Source: an uncultured Clostridia bacterium (GTDB taxonomy: Bacteria > Bacillota > Clostridia > TANB77 > CAG-508). Taken from it: a stretch of 64,000 nt of DNA. Of this stretch, positions 46,695-54,467 are shown piece by piece. The stretch lies in assembly GCA_934154805.1 (NCBI GenBank), contig CAKPGM010000001.1, positions 1 through 64,000 on the forward strand, in the 5' to 3' direction. Each line of letters starts with the position of its first letter. The first letter of the stretch is position 1. The notes under the pieces were generated by a model, which searched no databases, was not told the origin of the DNA, and saw only the letters and a list, made by a program, of their open reading frames with translations. The position numbers and the translations under genes were made by a program.

Positions 46695-47321
46695 ATGAAA
46701 TTCGAAAAGGTAAATAATGATAAGATAAAAATAACATTAAGTATGGATGACTTAAAAGCTAATGATATAGATTTCCATTCTTTTATGGCAAATTCTCAAG
46801 AAACAGAATCTTTATTTTTAGCCGTTTTAGATAAAGCAGAAAGAGATTATGGTTTTTCTACCGACAATTACGATCTTAAAGTAGAAACACTTGCATTAGA
46901 TAGTGGAAGTTTTATTGTAACAATAACTAGAAGCCGTTCTGAAGATAGAAAAAATATAATTCCAAAAAAGAGGTTTAAGGTTTCTAGAAAATCACCTAGC
47001 AATTCTTTTCCCTCTCTAATATATAGATTTTCAACTTTTGAAGATTTTTGCCAGTTTGTTGAATCTTTATCTTCTATTAATTTATATGATGTAGATAAGA
47101 TATCAAAGATTTCAATGCTATATAGTTATAATAATTCATTTTATTTAGTATTGGATAATATAAATTCTAAATATCCTAACCTAAATACATTTTCATCAAT
47201 CATAACCGAATTTGCTACATATGTTAATGGCTCTCCAGTATTTATAGCAAAACTATATGAATCTGGCAAATTAATTATAAAAAATCACGCAATAAGGGTT
47301 TGTAATAAATATTTTTCTTAA
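46695..47321 (+). CDS. mecA: ClpC adaptor protein MecA
   Basis: 208 residues: KFEKVNNDKIKITLSMDDLK at the N-terminus is the substrate-binding domain, a linker follows (about 85-105), and the C-terminal half (about 110-205) matches the ClpC-binding fold. MecA brings substrates such as ComK to ClpCP in Bacillus. No partner is in the window. AGGGAGG precedes the ATG. Confidence 0.9.
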   Translation: MKFEKVNNDKIKITLSMDDLKANDIDFHSFMANSQETESLFLAVLDKAERDYGFSTDNYDLKVETLALDSGSFIVTITRSRSEDRKNIIPKKRFKVSRKSPSNSFPSLIYRFSTFEDFCQFVESLSSINLYDVDKISKISMLYSYNNSFYLVLDNINSKYPNLNTFSSIITEFATYVNGSPVFIAKLYESGKLIIKNHAIRVCNKYFS

Positions 47322-47327
47322 ATACTA

Positions 47328-47366
47328 AATGACAGACTTTTTCTCTGAAGTCTGCCATTTTTATTT
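47328..47366 (+). terminator. mecA terminator
   Basis: 12-bp stem AATGACAGACTT (47328-47339) with AAGTCTGCCATT (47348-47359), one mismatch, then TTTATTTT. Confidence 0.85.
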
Positions 47367-47367
47367 T

Positions 47368-47401
47368 AAAAGATGTAGATAATGTCATATCTACATCTTT
47401 T
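47368..47401 (-). terminator. Terminator of the M23 peptidase gene
   Basis: Perfect 14-bp stem AAAAGATGTAGATA (47368-47381) with TATCTACATCTTTT (47388-47401), back to back with the mecA terminator. Confidence 0.85.
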
Positions 47402-47405
47402 ACTT

Positions 47406-48329
47406 TTAATATACATAGTTTTGTGGATCTTGTGCCACTCCATTAACTCTTACTTCAAAATGTAAATGATTACCGTAAGATCTTCCAGTATTTCCTACAA
47501 ATGCTATAACTTGTCCTTGTGATACCTGTTGTCCTACCGTTACATTTAGACTATTGCAATGTCCATATAATGTTTGTACACCATTTCCATGAGATATTAA
47601 TAAATGTCTACCATATCCTCCACCCCATTCATCATCTACAACATCAGTAACTGTTCCTGCTGCTACTGCTTGTATTGGAGTGTCTTTTGCTGCTCCTATA
47701 TCTATTCCTGTATGGCTTCTTCCCCATCTTCCACCAAATCTTGAAGTTACTACTCCTGATATTGGTCTTATTAGAGCAATTCCTAATTCTATTTTTTCAC
47801 CTGATGTATTTACTCCAGATACTCCGATTCCACTTGCTCTAACTTTAACAACTTTTTTCTTATATAAAGATGATACACAAGTCTCTACATCTGTAAATTC
47901 AGCCTTCGTAGTGTTATATTTTTCTGCTATTGTTATCTTTTCAGCGTTTGTACTTTCTTTATCTTTTAGCTGTTGTATAACATCCTCTGCTTCTTCAAAT
48001 TTAGAAACATTGTATTTTTCTTCTCCATCTTCTAGTATAGCATAATATCTATAATATACAGTTCCATCGCCTACTATTTTGTTGTATATCTCTTCGTCGT
48101 TTGTTTCAACATCTCTTTTTAATAAGCAAAGGTTATATTCTGGCATATTATCTATTTGCATAAATGCAACATTTTCTCCATCACCTTTTCTCATTGCCTC
48201 GTTAATTCGTAATTGTAATTGGCTTTTATTTTGAGTGTATCCTATAAATTCATCATTTAGTGTTACACTATAGGTTGGTTTATATATGTAAAGAGTTAGT
48301 CCTGTTAACATTACTCCCGCTATTACCAT
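47406..48329 (-). CDS. Membrane-anchored M23 peptidase
   Basis: 307 residues from the ATG: a membrane span (about 1-15), a region of unknown fold, a G5-like stretch (about 150-190) and a C-terminal LytM/M23 domain with SHTGIDIG (H, D), LYGHCN and GNHLHFEVRVNG (HxH). It cuts peptidoglycan cross-links or acts as an activator. No Shine-Dalgarno precedes this ATG. An in-frame extension reaches AGGAG at 48399-48403, followed only by ATC or ATA, so a non-standard start near 48390 adding about 20 basic residues is possible. Confidence 0.9.
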   Translation of the reverse strand: MVIAGVMLTGLTLYIYKPTYSVTLNDEFIGYTQNKSQLQLRINEAMRKGDGENVAFMQIDNMPEYNLCLLKRDVETNDEEIYNKIVGDGTVYYRYYAILEDGEEKYNVSKFEEAEDVIQQLKDKESTNAEKITIAEKYNTTKAEFTDVETCVSSLYKKKVVKVRASGIGVSGVNTSGEKIELGIALIRPISGVVTSRFGGRWGRSHTGIDIGAAKDTPIQAVAAGTVTDVVDDEWGGGYGRHLLISHGNGVQTLYGHCNSLNVTVGQQVSQGQVIAFVGNTGRSYGNHLHFEVRVNGVAQDPQNYVY

Positions 48330-48481
48330 TATTATTACTACTTTTACTGATTTTCTTAAATGTGATAAGGATTTTTTTACTATATTTATGATAAACAGCT
48401 CCTATCTTTTTAATTTTTACTTTTTATATTTTATATTAAATTGCTTTTTTTCTCAAGTACTACTTTACATAATTTTAGATT

Positions 48482-49082
48482 TTATTTTTCTTCTTTTACG
48501 GATTCAATCTCTTCGTCTGTCGCTCCAGAGTATTTTTTTATTAACTCTATTTCCAAATTATCTTTCAACATTCTTTTAATAATTTCTGTTTTTGTTTCTT
48601 TTACTCCGTAATTCTTTTCCTATTTCTGTTCCTTCTCTAATTCCAGTATTGTATAGTGCTTTTTCATCCATTATGGCTTTTTGTCTTAGTTCTGCTAGTC
48701 TCTCCATTTTCTCATCTTCGCTCATTTCTCTTACTGTTATTACTGCTTTTTTTACATCTTCATTCTTTTCCATAATTTCTTTAACCTCCTCAGAGTTCGG
48801 ATCTTCTAAAAACATTACCCATTGGTTCTTCTTATTATTCTTATCATTTTGGTATGCTTCTCTTACTCTTTTTAAGTTAATTATACGTATTTCAAACACG
48901 TCTGTCAACACTTTCTCTGGCTTTTCTTTTTCTCTTACGTTCCATATTGTTTCCATTCTTTTTAACTCTTTCGTTACATCTATTTCAAAATCTGTTATTG
49001 CTATTATTACTACTTTTCTTGCTTTATTATATGTATCTCCTCTCTGTATTTGCTTGGCATATATTCTTAAAATTCGACATGT
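48482..49082 (-). pseudogene. Decayed Rpn-family nuclease / putative transposase
   Basis: The frame reads ARKVVIIAITDFEIDVTKEL on into METIWNVREKEKPEKVLTD, then VFEIRIINLKRVREAY, the C-terminal half of Rpn/PD-(D/E)XK transposase-like proteins. The N-terminal catalytic half is gone (a stop lies just upstream near 49083). Near 48605 one extra T shifts the frame; in the other frame the sequence continues VKETKTEIIKRMLKD to a stop at 48482. So it is 5'-truncated and frameshifted, a mobile-element remnant. Confidence 0.75.
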
Positions 49083-49205
49083 TTATAGAAACTGAAAATA
49101 AGTTTATCTATTTTCTATTAGCCTTCATACTTGATCACTGGTTTTATAAAAAATAAATAAACTTATTTTTGACGACACAAACAAAGCCTGTTATTATACA
49201 GTCCT

Positions 49206-49559
49206 TTAATCTTCTTTCATCTTACTTAGTATTGTTGACATACTATTGCAAAACAAGATCATATCATCTATATTTTTATTGTCACATTTTCTCATTATAT
49301 TTTCTAGTTCTTTATTGATTTCTTTTGACTTTAATTCTTTGTTAGTCATTTTATCAAAAAATATGATCCTATCTAATGAGAGTTGCAATACCGTACAAAT
49401 TTTTAAAACTGTTTCTACACTAGGTTTTGTTTTTCCTCTTTCTATATTGCTATAAAAGTTATTAGAAATATCTGCCTGCTCTGCAACCTCTGTTTGCTTC
49501 ATATTTAGTTCTTCTCTCTTTTGTTTAAACATTTTTCTTAATTCTTCATAATAGTTCAT
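49206..49559 (-). CDS. XRE-family HTH regulator
   Basis: 117 residues. The N-terminal HTH has MKQTEVAEQADISNNFYSNI and ERGKTKPSVETVLKICTVL; the C-terminal half is helical and may dimerise. It is divergent from the DGR-side plus-strand genes, so it could control them through the 143-bp gap. Confidence 0.9.
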   Translation of the reverse strand: MNYYEELRKMFKQKREELNMKQTEVAEQADISNNFYSNIERGKTKPSVETVLKICTVLQLSLDRIIFFDKMTNKELKSKEINKELENIMRKCDNKNIDDMILFCNSMSTILSKMKED

Positions 49560-49639
49560 AGTAAATAAGCCTCTCTAAATATATTCCTTATAATGATTTT
49601 ATAATTTTATTGATTCGAAATAAATATTCTACAAGTCTA

Positions 49640-49668
49640 TTGCATTATATCTATAAGTATGTTATTAT
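49640..49668 (+). promoter_or_regulatory. Promoter of the 87-residue and MutS-I-like genes
   Basis: -35 TTGCAT (49640-49645), 17-bp spacer, -10 TATTAT (49663-49668) with an extended TGT. ATAAGTAT in the spacer pairs with ATACTTAT before the start codon and may be an operator. Confidence 0.65.
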
Positions 49669-49702
49669 AAATAAAAAAATATACTTATGGAGAATTTATA
49701 TT

Positions 49703-49966
49703 ATGAATATAGATACTTTAAATAGTTTTATAGAAAACAGAATTCAAGACAATTATTCTATCTTACTTGATAATTTAAAATACATATCTCTTAATGATGT
49801 GTACACAAATAAATACCAATCCTTTATATCTAAAATTTCAGATGATGATAAAACATTGTTCAATGAACTTATAGATATTAAGAGCAGTCTTTTTACAGAG
49901 GAAATTTATCTATCTTATATTGTGGGACTTCACGATGGATTCGAATTTAATAAAGGAATTAAATAA
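49703..49966 (+). CDS. Small helical protein of unknown function, DGR region
   Basis: 87 residues starting MNIDTLNSFIENRIQDNYS and ending LHDGFEFNKGIK; soluble and helical. The ATG at 49703 follows TGGAGAA. The ending resembles small DUF6809-like proteins, but I do not assign it firmly. It lies 18 bp ahead of the MutS-I-like gene. Confidence 0.6.
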   Translation: MNIDTLNSFIENRIQDNYSILLDNLKYISLNDVYTNKYQSFISKISDDDKTLFNELIDIKSSLFTEEIYLSYIVGLHDGFEFNKGIK

Positions 49967-49984
49967 CAAAAGAAAGGAAATGTT

Positions 49985-50386
49985 ATGAGCAAATTATATG
50001 ATACATATAAGAATTTAAAGCTATGCGAAAACAATTATATTTATCTGTTCAAATCTGGTATTTTTTATATTTTACTAGCTGATGATGCTAAGCGTGTTTC
50101 TCTTTCTTTAGGACTAAAACTTACTAAGTTTAATGATGAGGTTCTAAAATGTGGCTTTCCTATTTCTGCAAAAGATAAATATTTTCAGTTACTTAAAAAT
50201 CATAATTTTGATTTTAAAATAATAGACAATAATACATCTTATAATATATGTGAATATACAGTAAAAAATGGATTTCAGGAAATGTTAGATACAATTTTAA
50301 AGGTGGATACTAATAATTTATCAATTAAAGAAGCTTATGAATTTATAGACAAAATAAAAAATATGGCTAACGCTTTATCGCATTAG
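49985..50386 (+). CDS. Stand-alone MutS domain-I-like protein (copy 1)
   Basis: 133 residues. IYLFKSGIFYILLADDAKRV followed by SLSLGLKLTKF and CGFPISAKDKYFQLLKNHNF follows the MutS N-terminal mismatch-binding domain (rvGdFYe...eDAk...Lgi.LT...GfP.ha...Y..kL). The Phe of the MutS GxFY motif is kept, but its neighbour Glu is Ile. No ATPase or clamp domains follow. Similar stand-alone domains occur beside clostridial DGRs; a role in steering TR cDNA into mismatched VR DNA is inference. It ends 4 bp into the convergent RT gene. Confidence 0.7.
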   Translation: MSKLYDTYKNLKLCENNYIYLFKSGIFYILLADDAKRVSLSLGLKLTKFNDEVLKCGFPISAKDKYFQLLKNHNFDFKIIDNNTSYNICEYTVKNGFQEMLDTILKVDTNNLSIKEAYEFIDKIKNMANALSH

Positions 50387-51327
50387 CTCTTTTTCAATAG
50401 GTTTTTATAACAAGTTATGCTGTTAGTTAGATTAATTAAATCTATTTTTTTGTTTTCATATAGATATTTCTTGTATTTTATTTTTCTTTTCATACTTCTA
50501 TATTTTGCATATCCTCCCCTCTTATTGCGTCCTAAAAATATAAAATTATTCGTGTTTTTATATATTCTGCTTTTTCTATTTAGAACTAACTTTTCTTTAT
50601 TTAAAAATATTTTAATCTTTTCAAAACACTCTTTTAGATATTCTTTTGAAGGATGAAACAACAAAAAGTCGTCCTGATATCTTACATAATATTTTATTTT
50701 TAAATCTTCTTTTATATAATGATCTAAATCATTTAAGTAAAACACTGCTAAAACTTGACTAGTCATATTGCCTATTCCCAGTCCATTTTCTTCACTATCA
50801 ATTATCTTAAACACAATATTGAGCGCATCTTTATCCTTTATTCTTTTGACTATTTTCTCTTTTAATCTCGTATGATCTATACTCGCAAAGAATTTACTAA
50901 TATCGCATTTTAATATATAATAGTCTTTGTACTTTATATTACACTTTCTAATAAAGTTTCTCTCAAGTCTCAATCCCTCTTTTGTTCCTCGATCTTTAAT
51001 ACTTGCTACATTCTCTGGTATTAAGCAAGGATTTAAAGTCGGATAAAGTATCTGTCTACTTACTAAATGATTTATAATTTTATCTTGTAAATTTTGACTC
51101 ACTATCCTTCGCTCTTTTGGTTCATATATTTTAAAAACTGTATATGGTCCAACTTCATAGTTTTTATTTATCATAATATCGTATATTCTGCTTATATAAA
51201 CACACTTATATTCTTTATATTTTCTTACTTTTCTTTTGTTTTTTGTATTTTTACATACTTCATCAAAAGCCTGCATTATATTTTCCATCTTACAAACATA
51301 TTGATATAAATTATTTTTTCTTTTCAT
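50383..51327 (-). CDS. DGR reverse transcriptase
   Basis: 314 residues. Motifs: KCDISKFFASID (catalytic Asp 142), GIGNMTSQVLAVFYLNDLDH (motif 4 in the IGNxxSQ form typical of DGR RTs) and YVRYQDDFLLF (catalytic Asp 219-220). The size fits a minimal DGR RT with no extra domains. RBS AAGGAG lies seven bases before the ATG. It follows the TR by 207 nt, the usual avd-TR-RT order. With Avd it copies TR RNA with errors at adenines. Confidence 0.96.
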   Translation of the reverse strand: MKRKNNLYQYVCKMENIMQAFDEVCKNTKNKRKVRKYKEYKCVYISRIYDIMINKNYEVGPYTVFKIYEPKERRIVSQNLQDKIINHLVSRQILYPTLNPCLIPENVASIKDRGTKEGLRLERNFIRKCNIKYKDYYILKCDISKFFASIDHTRLKEKIVKRIKDKDALNIVFKIIDSEENGLGIGNMTSQVLAVFYLNDLDHYIKEDLKIKYYVRYQDDFLLFHPSKEYLKECFEKIKIFLNKEKLVLNRKSRIYKNTNNFIFLGRNKRGGYAKYRSMKRKIKYKKYLYENKKIDLINLTNSITCYKNLLKKS

Positions 51328-51534
51328 TAGTTTACTCCTTTATAATAATAAAAAGAAGTAGTTATAAAACTACTTCAAAAACAGTTCTAAAATATAATCC
51401 CTTTCGCAAATGCTACTAACAATCATATTTATCTATTTTTATTTATAACATATATATGTTAAAGGACTACGGTTTGTTTCTATATTATCTCTTATATGAT
51501 ATATTAGCATATAACCACAGTGTATAGAAGCTAT
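51328..51534 (-). ncRNA. Spacer between TR and RT, probably part of the DGR template RNA
   Basis: 207 nt with no gene. In the Bordetella DGR the matching spacer is part of the RNA that binds RT and Avd and primes cDNA synthesis. Here it holds the self-complementary AACATATATATGTT and other AT-rich pairings. An open frame across TR and spacer is only the template being read. Confidence 0.55.
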
Positions 51535-51678
51535 GGGGCGGACACCAAAGCCGTTAGCATTCCAGTTACCGTTCGAGTTGAACATATTGTTGCCAGCGTT
51601 GACATTGCCGTTATTAACATCACCAGGACCGAAGTTAGCATTGTCAGAGTTAGCATTAACAGCGGGCGAAGCTAGCCA
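51535..51678 (-). repeat. DGR template repeat (TR)
   Basis: 144 bp, sense on the minus strand. It aligns without gaps to 52732-52875 with 23 substitutions, 21 of them at TR adenines. TR carries 15 AAC/AAT codons when read in the VR frame and 14 differ in VR. The 3' end GGTGTCCGCCCC, the IMH-type GC-rich end, is identical in both. The TR is not translated and is kept constant. Confidence 0.97.
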
Positions 51679-51699
51679 CATCAACCAAGCCCTATAAAA

Positions 51700-52047
51700 C
51701 TAATTTATATTAATAGTTTTTTTCCATCCAGTTGCATATTTTATTATATCATCTAATTTTTGCCCAAATTTTACATATCTTTTGCTATTTATGATCTCTT
51801 TGTCATAGCATAGATTTAGTAAAAAATCTATGACTTTAACTTTTGCAATTATGTTTTCTATTAGATCTTCTCTTTTATCTTGAGAAGTAAGATTCGCTTT
51901 ATATGCAAGTTCTAACAACTCATAGCTTTCTTCTTTTAATTTGCTTTTTATTTCTATATCTTTTTTAGGAAAATTATTTAGATGTACATCCATATAAACT
52001 ATTAATTCTCTAATGTAATTTATTACTTTAAATTTTTCTTCTTTCAT
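51700..52047 (-). CDS. avd: Avd-like DGR accessory protein
   Basis: 115 residues forming a four-helix bundle: INYIRELIVYMDVHLNNFPK, KEESYELLELAYKANL, IAKVKVIDFLLNLCYD and GQKLDDIIKYATGWKK. The Pro/Lys after helix 1 and the G-W ending match Avd. Avd forms a pentamer that binds TR RNA and RT and is needed for mutagenesis. It sits directly 5' of the TR and overlaps the MutS-I-like gene by 20 bp. Confidence 0.92.
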   Translation of the reverse strand: MKEEKFKVINYIRELIVYMDVHLNNFPKKDIEIKSKLKEESYELLELAYKANLTSQDKREDLIENIIAKVKVIDFLLNLCYDKEIINSKRYVKFGQKLDDIIKYATGWKKTININ

Positions 52048-52477
52048 TTATTAAACTCTCTATTTGGCTTATTAATTCCTTATCTTTGTTATAAGTATTT
52101 AAATAATTTGTTATTTTCTCTATTCTTATTTTGATTGCATTTTCTGCCTTTCCCAACTCATAATATTTTTCATAATTATTCAAATTCTTAAAGTTACTGT
52201 TTTCTCGTTCTTCATAGTTATTTCTTCTGTCTAGCACTATGTAATTTATTTTTTTACTTTCTAGTTGAGCTATTACTTTATTATATGCCGATTTTGGAAA
52301 AGAACATGAATAGATATTGTTTTCTAAAATTTTTATTTTGTATTTTTCTAGATAACTAATTATAAAAGTATCTTTTCCATAGCAATAATAAAATGAACCT
52401 ATTTCTATGAGTACTATATAATTTTTGCATATTTGTTTTACATTTTGTACCATATTTATTATTTTTTCTATCTTCAT
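52028..52477 (-). CDS. MutS domain-I-like protein (copy 2)
   Basis: 149 residues. YIVLIEIGSFYYCYGKDTFI, CSFPKSAYNKVIAQLESKKI and NYIVLDRR mirror the MutS N-terminal domain and the protein at 49985-50386; a coiled-coil tail (about 100-149) follows. It lies between target gene and avd in the DGR operon. GAGG precedes the ATG. Function inferred only from position. Confidence 0.7.
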   Translation of the reverse strand: MKIEKIINMVQNVKQICKNYIVLIEIGSFYYCYGKDTFIISYLEKYKIKILENNIYSCSFPKSAYNKVIAQLESKKINYIVLDRRNNYEERENSNFKNLNNYEKYYELGKAENAIKIRIEKITNYLNTYNKDKELISQIESLINERRKI

Positions 52478-52496
52478 TTGTTCCTCTTTTAAAGCG

Positions 52497-52529
52497 AGCC
52501 CCCAGAAGTCACGAGGCCTTCTTGGGGCT
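52497..52529. other. GC-rich hairpin 3' of the DGR target gene
   Basis: 12-bp stem with one mismatch: AGCCCCCAGAAG (52497-52508) and CTTCTTGGGGCT (52518-52529), 9-nt loop. Far more GC-rich than its surroundings. On the sense strand no U run follows, so it is a poor terminator. DGRs often need a hairpin or cruciform downstream of VR for retrohoming, but this one lies about 200 bp away rather than adjacent. Confidence 0.55.
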
Positions 52530-52569
52530 TTTGCTGTTTATGTTTTGCATTCAAACAAGTTATTACTTA

Positions 52570-53922
52570 TTAGCTGGCTCCTCCACCTGAATTCCCGTAA
52601 TTGCCTGCCTCTCCGTTTGTTGCATTTCCATTTGCTACAGCATCATTATTTGAGTATGCTGACCAATCGTCTTCTTTTCCATCTATTACGTGCAAATCTT
52701 CAATAGTGATATTAGAATTTAGATAAACTAGGGGGCGGACACCAAAGCCGTCAGCAAACCAGCCACCGCCCGAGATGAACATATCGACGCCAGCGAAGAC
52801 ACCGCCGTTACCCACATCACCAGGACCGAAGATAGCATCGTCAGAGTAAGCATAAACACCGGGCGAAGCTAGCCAGTAAGACTTTGCATAATTTGCATCA
52901 CTTGTTGTTCCACTAAACAATATTGTTTTTAATGCATCATCAATTGTTAGGTTACCCCATTGATAATAATATGCTGTTGCTGGTTCTGTTTTTGTACCTT
53001 CTGTTGCATTTGTTTTATTATTTATATAACTCTCTGGGGTATAATCACTTGATTTATATGTATATTGATTTCCTAATACTCCCCATTTGTCTATATTAGT
53101 GTTTGAGTCTGTATTTGCATATACCTTTTGGTTAGTATAATCTACTGTCACTCCTATTAATCTATTGATTTCTTCTGCTGTCAAACTTTGTGCTGTTCCT
53201 AAACTTGTGCTATATATCCCACTTATATTTTTTAATATTGTTTTGCAATTTACATATGAATATGCTCCTTTTAAAACCAGATATGGTGACTTTTCCCAAT
53301 CTTCTGCTGTAGTATCTGTTTTCATTTCCTTTTTTATTGGACTTTGTGAGATCAACATTAGTTTTTCACCTGTTTTATCTAGTCCTAACACTTGCCAATA
53401 TGTGTTTTTTGTTGCTGTATATTTTTGGTCTGCCCATCCATTTTCATTTGTTACTGTTGTATAAGTCTTACTTTCATCCACATAATCATTATAATTTAAA
53501 TAATCCCCGACTTTTATATTTCCATCTTTAAACGCTTGTACTAAAGTTTTAGCATCTGATGGGAATCTTACTGTTTCTTTCCCTATTACTAGCTCTTTTG
53601 TGTCTTTTATGGTATTAATATCATCTTCACTTATTAGCCCTCTATCTTTTAATCTTGTTAAAAAGTCATCCATACTTTCGTGTGACCCTGCACCATTATC
53701 TGATGCAAATTTTTCAGCTTCCCATAGGCTTATTTCATCTCTTATTGAGCCAGCTCTACTTGCGTTTCTTGCATCTTTTGATTTCTGGATTATACCATTT
53801 TGATCAACTAACAAATTGATACTTACACCCGCCAGTATCAAAAGTACTACAATTGTTACTACTAGTGCTATTAATGTTATAGCATTTTGGTTCTTTAGCT
53901 TAATGTTTTTACTTTGTTTCAT
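52570..53922 (-). CDS. DGR target protein: prepilin-like N-terminus, C-terminal variable domain
   Basis: 450 residues. The N-terminus has basic residues then NAITLIALVVTIVVLLILAG (13-32), a class III (prepilin-like) hydrophobic helix with Ala where pilins usually have Glu5. A coiled helix (about 35-75) and a long mixed region follow. The C-terminal VR (residues 350-397, from WLASPG to GFGVRP) has the layout of clostridial DUF6273-like domains, related to C-type-lectin/formylglycine-type folds used by DGR targets. A Gly/Asn-rich tail ends in GNSGGGAS. The ATG at 53920-53922 is behind GGAGG. Expected to be surface exposed. Confidence 0.9.
   Translation of the reverse strand: MKQSKNIKLKNQNAITLIALVVTIVVLLILAGVSINLLVDQNGIIQKSKDARNASRAGSIRDEISLWEAEKFASDNGAGSHESMDDFLTRLKDRGLISEDDINTIKDTKELVIGKETVRFPSDAKTLVQAFKDGNIKVGDYLNYNDYVDESKTYTTVTNENGWADQKYTATKNTYWQVLGLDKTGEKLMLISQSPIKKEMKTDTTAEDWEKSPYLVLKGAYSYVNCKTILKNISGIYSTSLGTAQSLTAEEINRLIGVTVDYTNQKVYANTDSNTNIDKWGVLGNQYTYKSSDYTPESYINNKTNATEGTKTEPATAYYYQWGNLTIDDALKTILFSGTTSDANYAKSYWLASPGVYAYSDDAIFGPGDVGNGGVFAGVDMFISGGGWFADGFGVRPLVYLNSNITIEDLHVIDGKEDDWSAYSNNDAVANGNATNGEAGNYGNSGGGAS
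52732..52875 (-). repeat. DGR variable repeat (VR)
   Basis: Near-exact copy of the TR inside the target gene. Seven A-to-G pairs or single changes give Gly or Asp, others give Tyr, Ile, Phe and Val. Only two changes are not at template A: a silent T-to-G and a C-to-G near the 5' edge. Confidence 0.97.
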
Positions 53923-53967
53923 TTGTTTACCTCCATATATTCTTAAAAATTTGGTTATTATATTCAT

Positions 53968-53996
53968 ATCTTATATCAACAATTTCCTTTTGTAAA
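53968..53996 (-). promoter_or_regulatory. Promoter of the DGR target gene
   Basis: -35 TTTACA (53991-53996), 17-bp spacer, -10 TAAGAT (53968-53973). Confidence 0.55.
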
Positions 53997-54018
53997 TACT
54001 TTTCGAGATTTTTTCTTA

Positions 54019-54045
54019 TTTTTATGCGTTTTATTCGCATAAAAA
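54019..54045. promoter_or_regulatory. Palindrome between the target gene and the XRE regulator
   Basis: TTTTTATGCG (54019-54028) and CGCATAAAAA (54036-54045) are exact inverted repeats 7 bp apart, midway between divergent starts. A plausible operator for the adjacent regulator. Confidence 0.6.
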
Positions 54046-54096
54046 ATCATTTATTGTTGAATAATATACTGATATATTTATTAGTAGGTGATTATT

Positions 54097-54432
54097 TTGG
54101 ATTCAGATAAGATAAAAATAGGCAAAGCTTTAAAGAAATATAGAATGATAAAAGGTTATACTCAAGAGGATGTAGCTGATATTACAGGTCTTGCTCCTAG
54201 ATATATTAGTCAAATTGAAAGAGGTTTCTCTTCTGGTAGTATTTCTACGTTGATCAAATTATGTGATGCTTATGGGATTACTCCTAATCACGTCTTATAC
54301 ACTATGACTAACAATCCCGATGATTGTTCTAGTTACAATTCTATTTCTGGTTATAATGAGCTAAATAAAAAGAATCGTTTTGTCGTAGATTCTTTAATAG
54401 ATATATTAATAAAGCAACAAGGCAAAAAATAA
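54097..54432 (+). CDS. XRE-family HTH regulator
   Basis: 111 residues. GKALKKYRMIKGYTQEDVAD with ISQIERGFSSGSISTLIKLC is a full HTH; the C-terminus is short and helical. I prefer the TTG at 54097-54099, with TAGGTGA in front. It is divergent from the DGR target gene across a 10-bp-arm palindrome, so it may repress or sense for the DGR. Confidence 0.88.
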   Translation: MDSDKIKIGKALKKYRMIKGYTQEDVADITGLAPRYISQIERGFSSGSISTLIKLCDAYGITPNHVLYTMTNNPDDCSSYNSISGYNELNKKNRFVVDSLIDILIKQQGKK

Positions 54433-54436
54433 ATTT

Positions 54437-54465
54437 AAAAAAGAGGATATAACATCCCCTTTTTT
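54437..54465. terminator. Bidirectional terminator
   Basis: 12-bp stem AAAAAAGAGGAT (54437-54448) with ATCCCCTTTTTT (54454-54465), one mismatch, between convergent regulator and coat genes. Confidence 0.8.
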
Positions 54466-54467
54466 AT

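Noticed and set aside
49985..50386. Fragment of a broken mutS gene
   Set aside because: It has its own start, Shine-Dalgarno and stop, a second similar protein lies in the DGR operon, and no other MutS domains are found as remnants.
50383..51327. Retron or group II intron reverse transcriptase
   Set aside because: No intron maturase/domain-X region and no msr/msd-type RNA; the IGNxxSQ motif, adjacent Avd and TR/VR pair fit a DGR.
51439..51684. Open reading frame of 81 codons rich in Asn across the TR
   Set aside because: It is the DGR template repeat plus spacer read as protein; there is no Shine-Dalgarno, and its similarity to the target protein comes from the VR copy.
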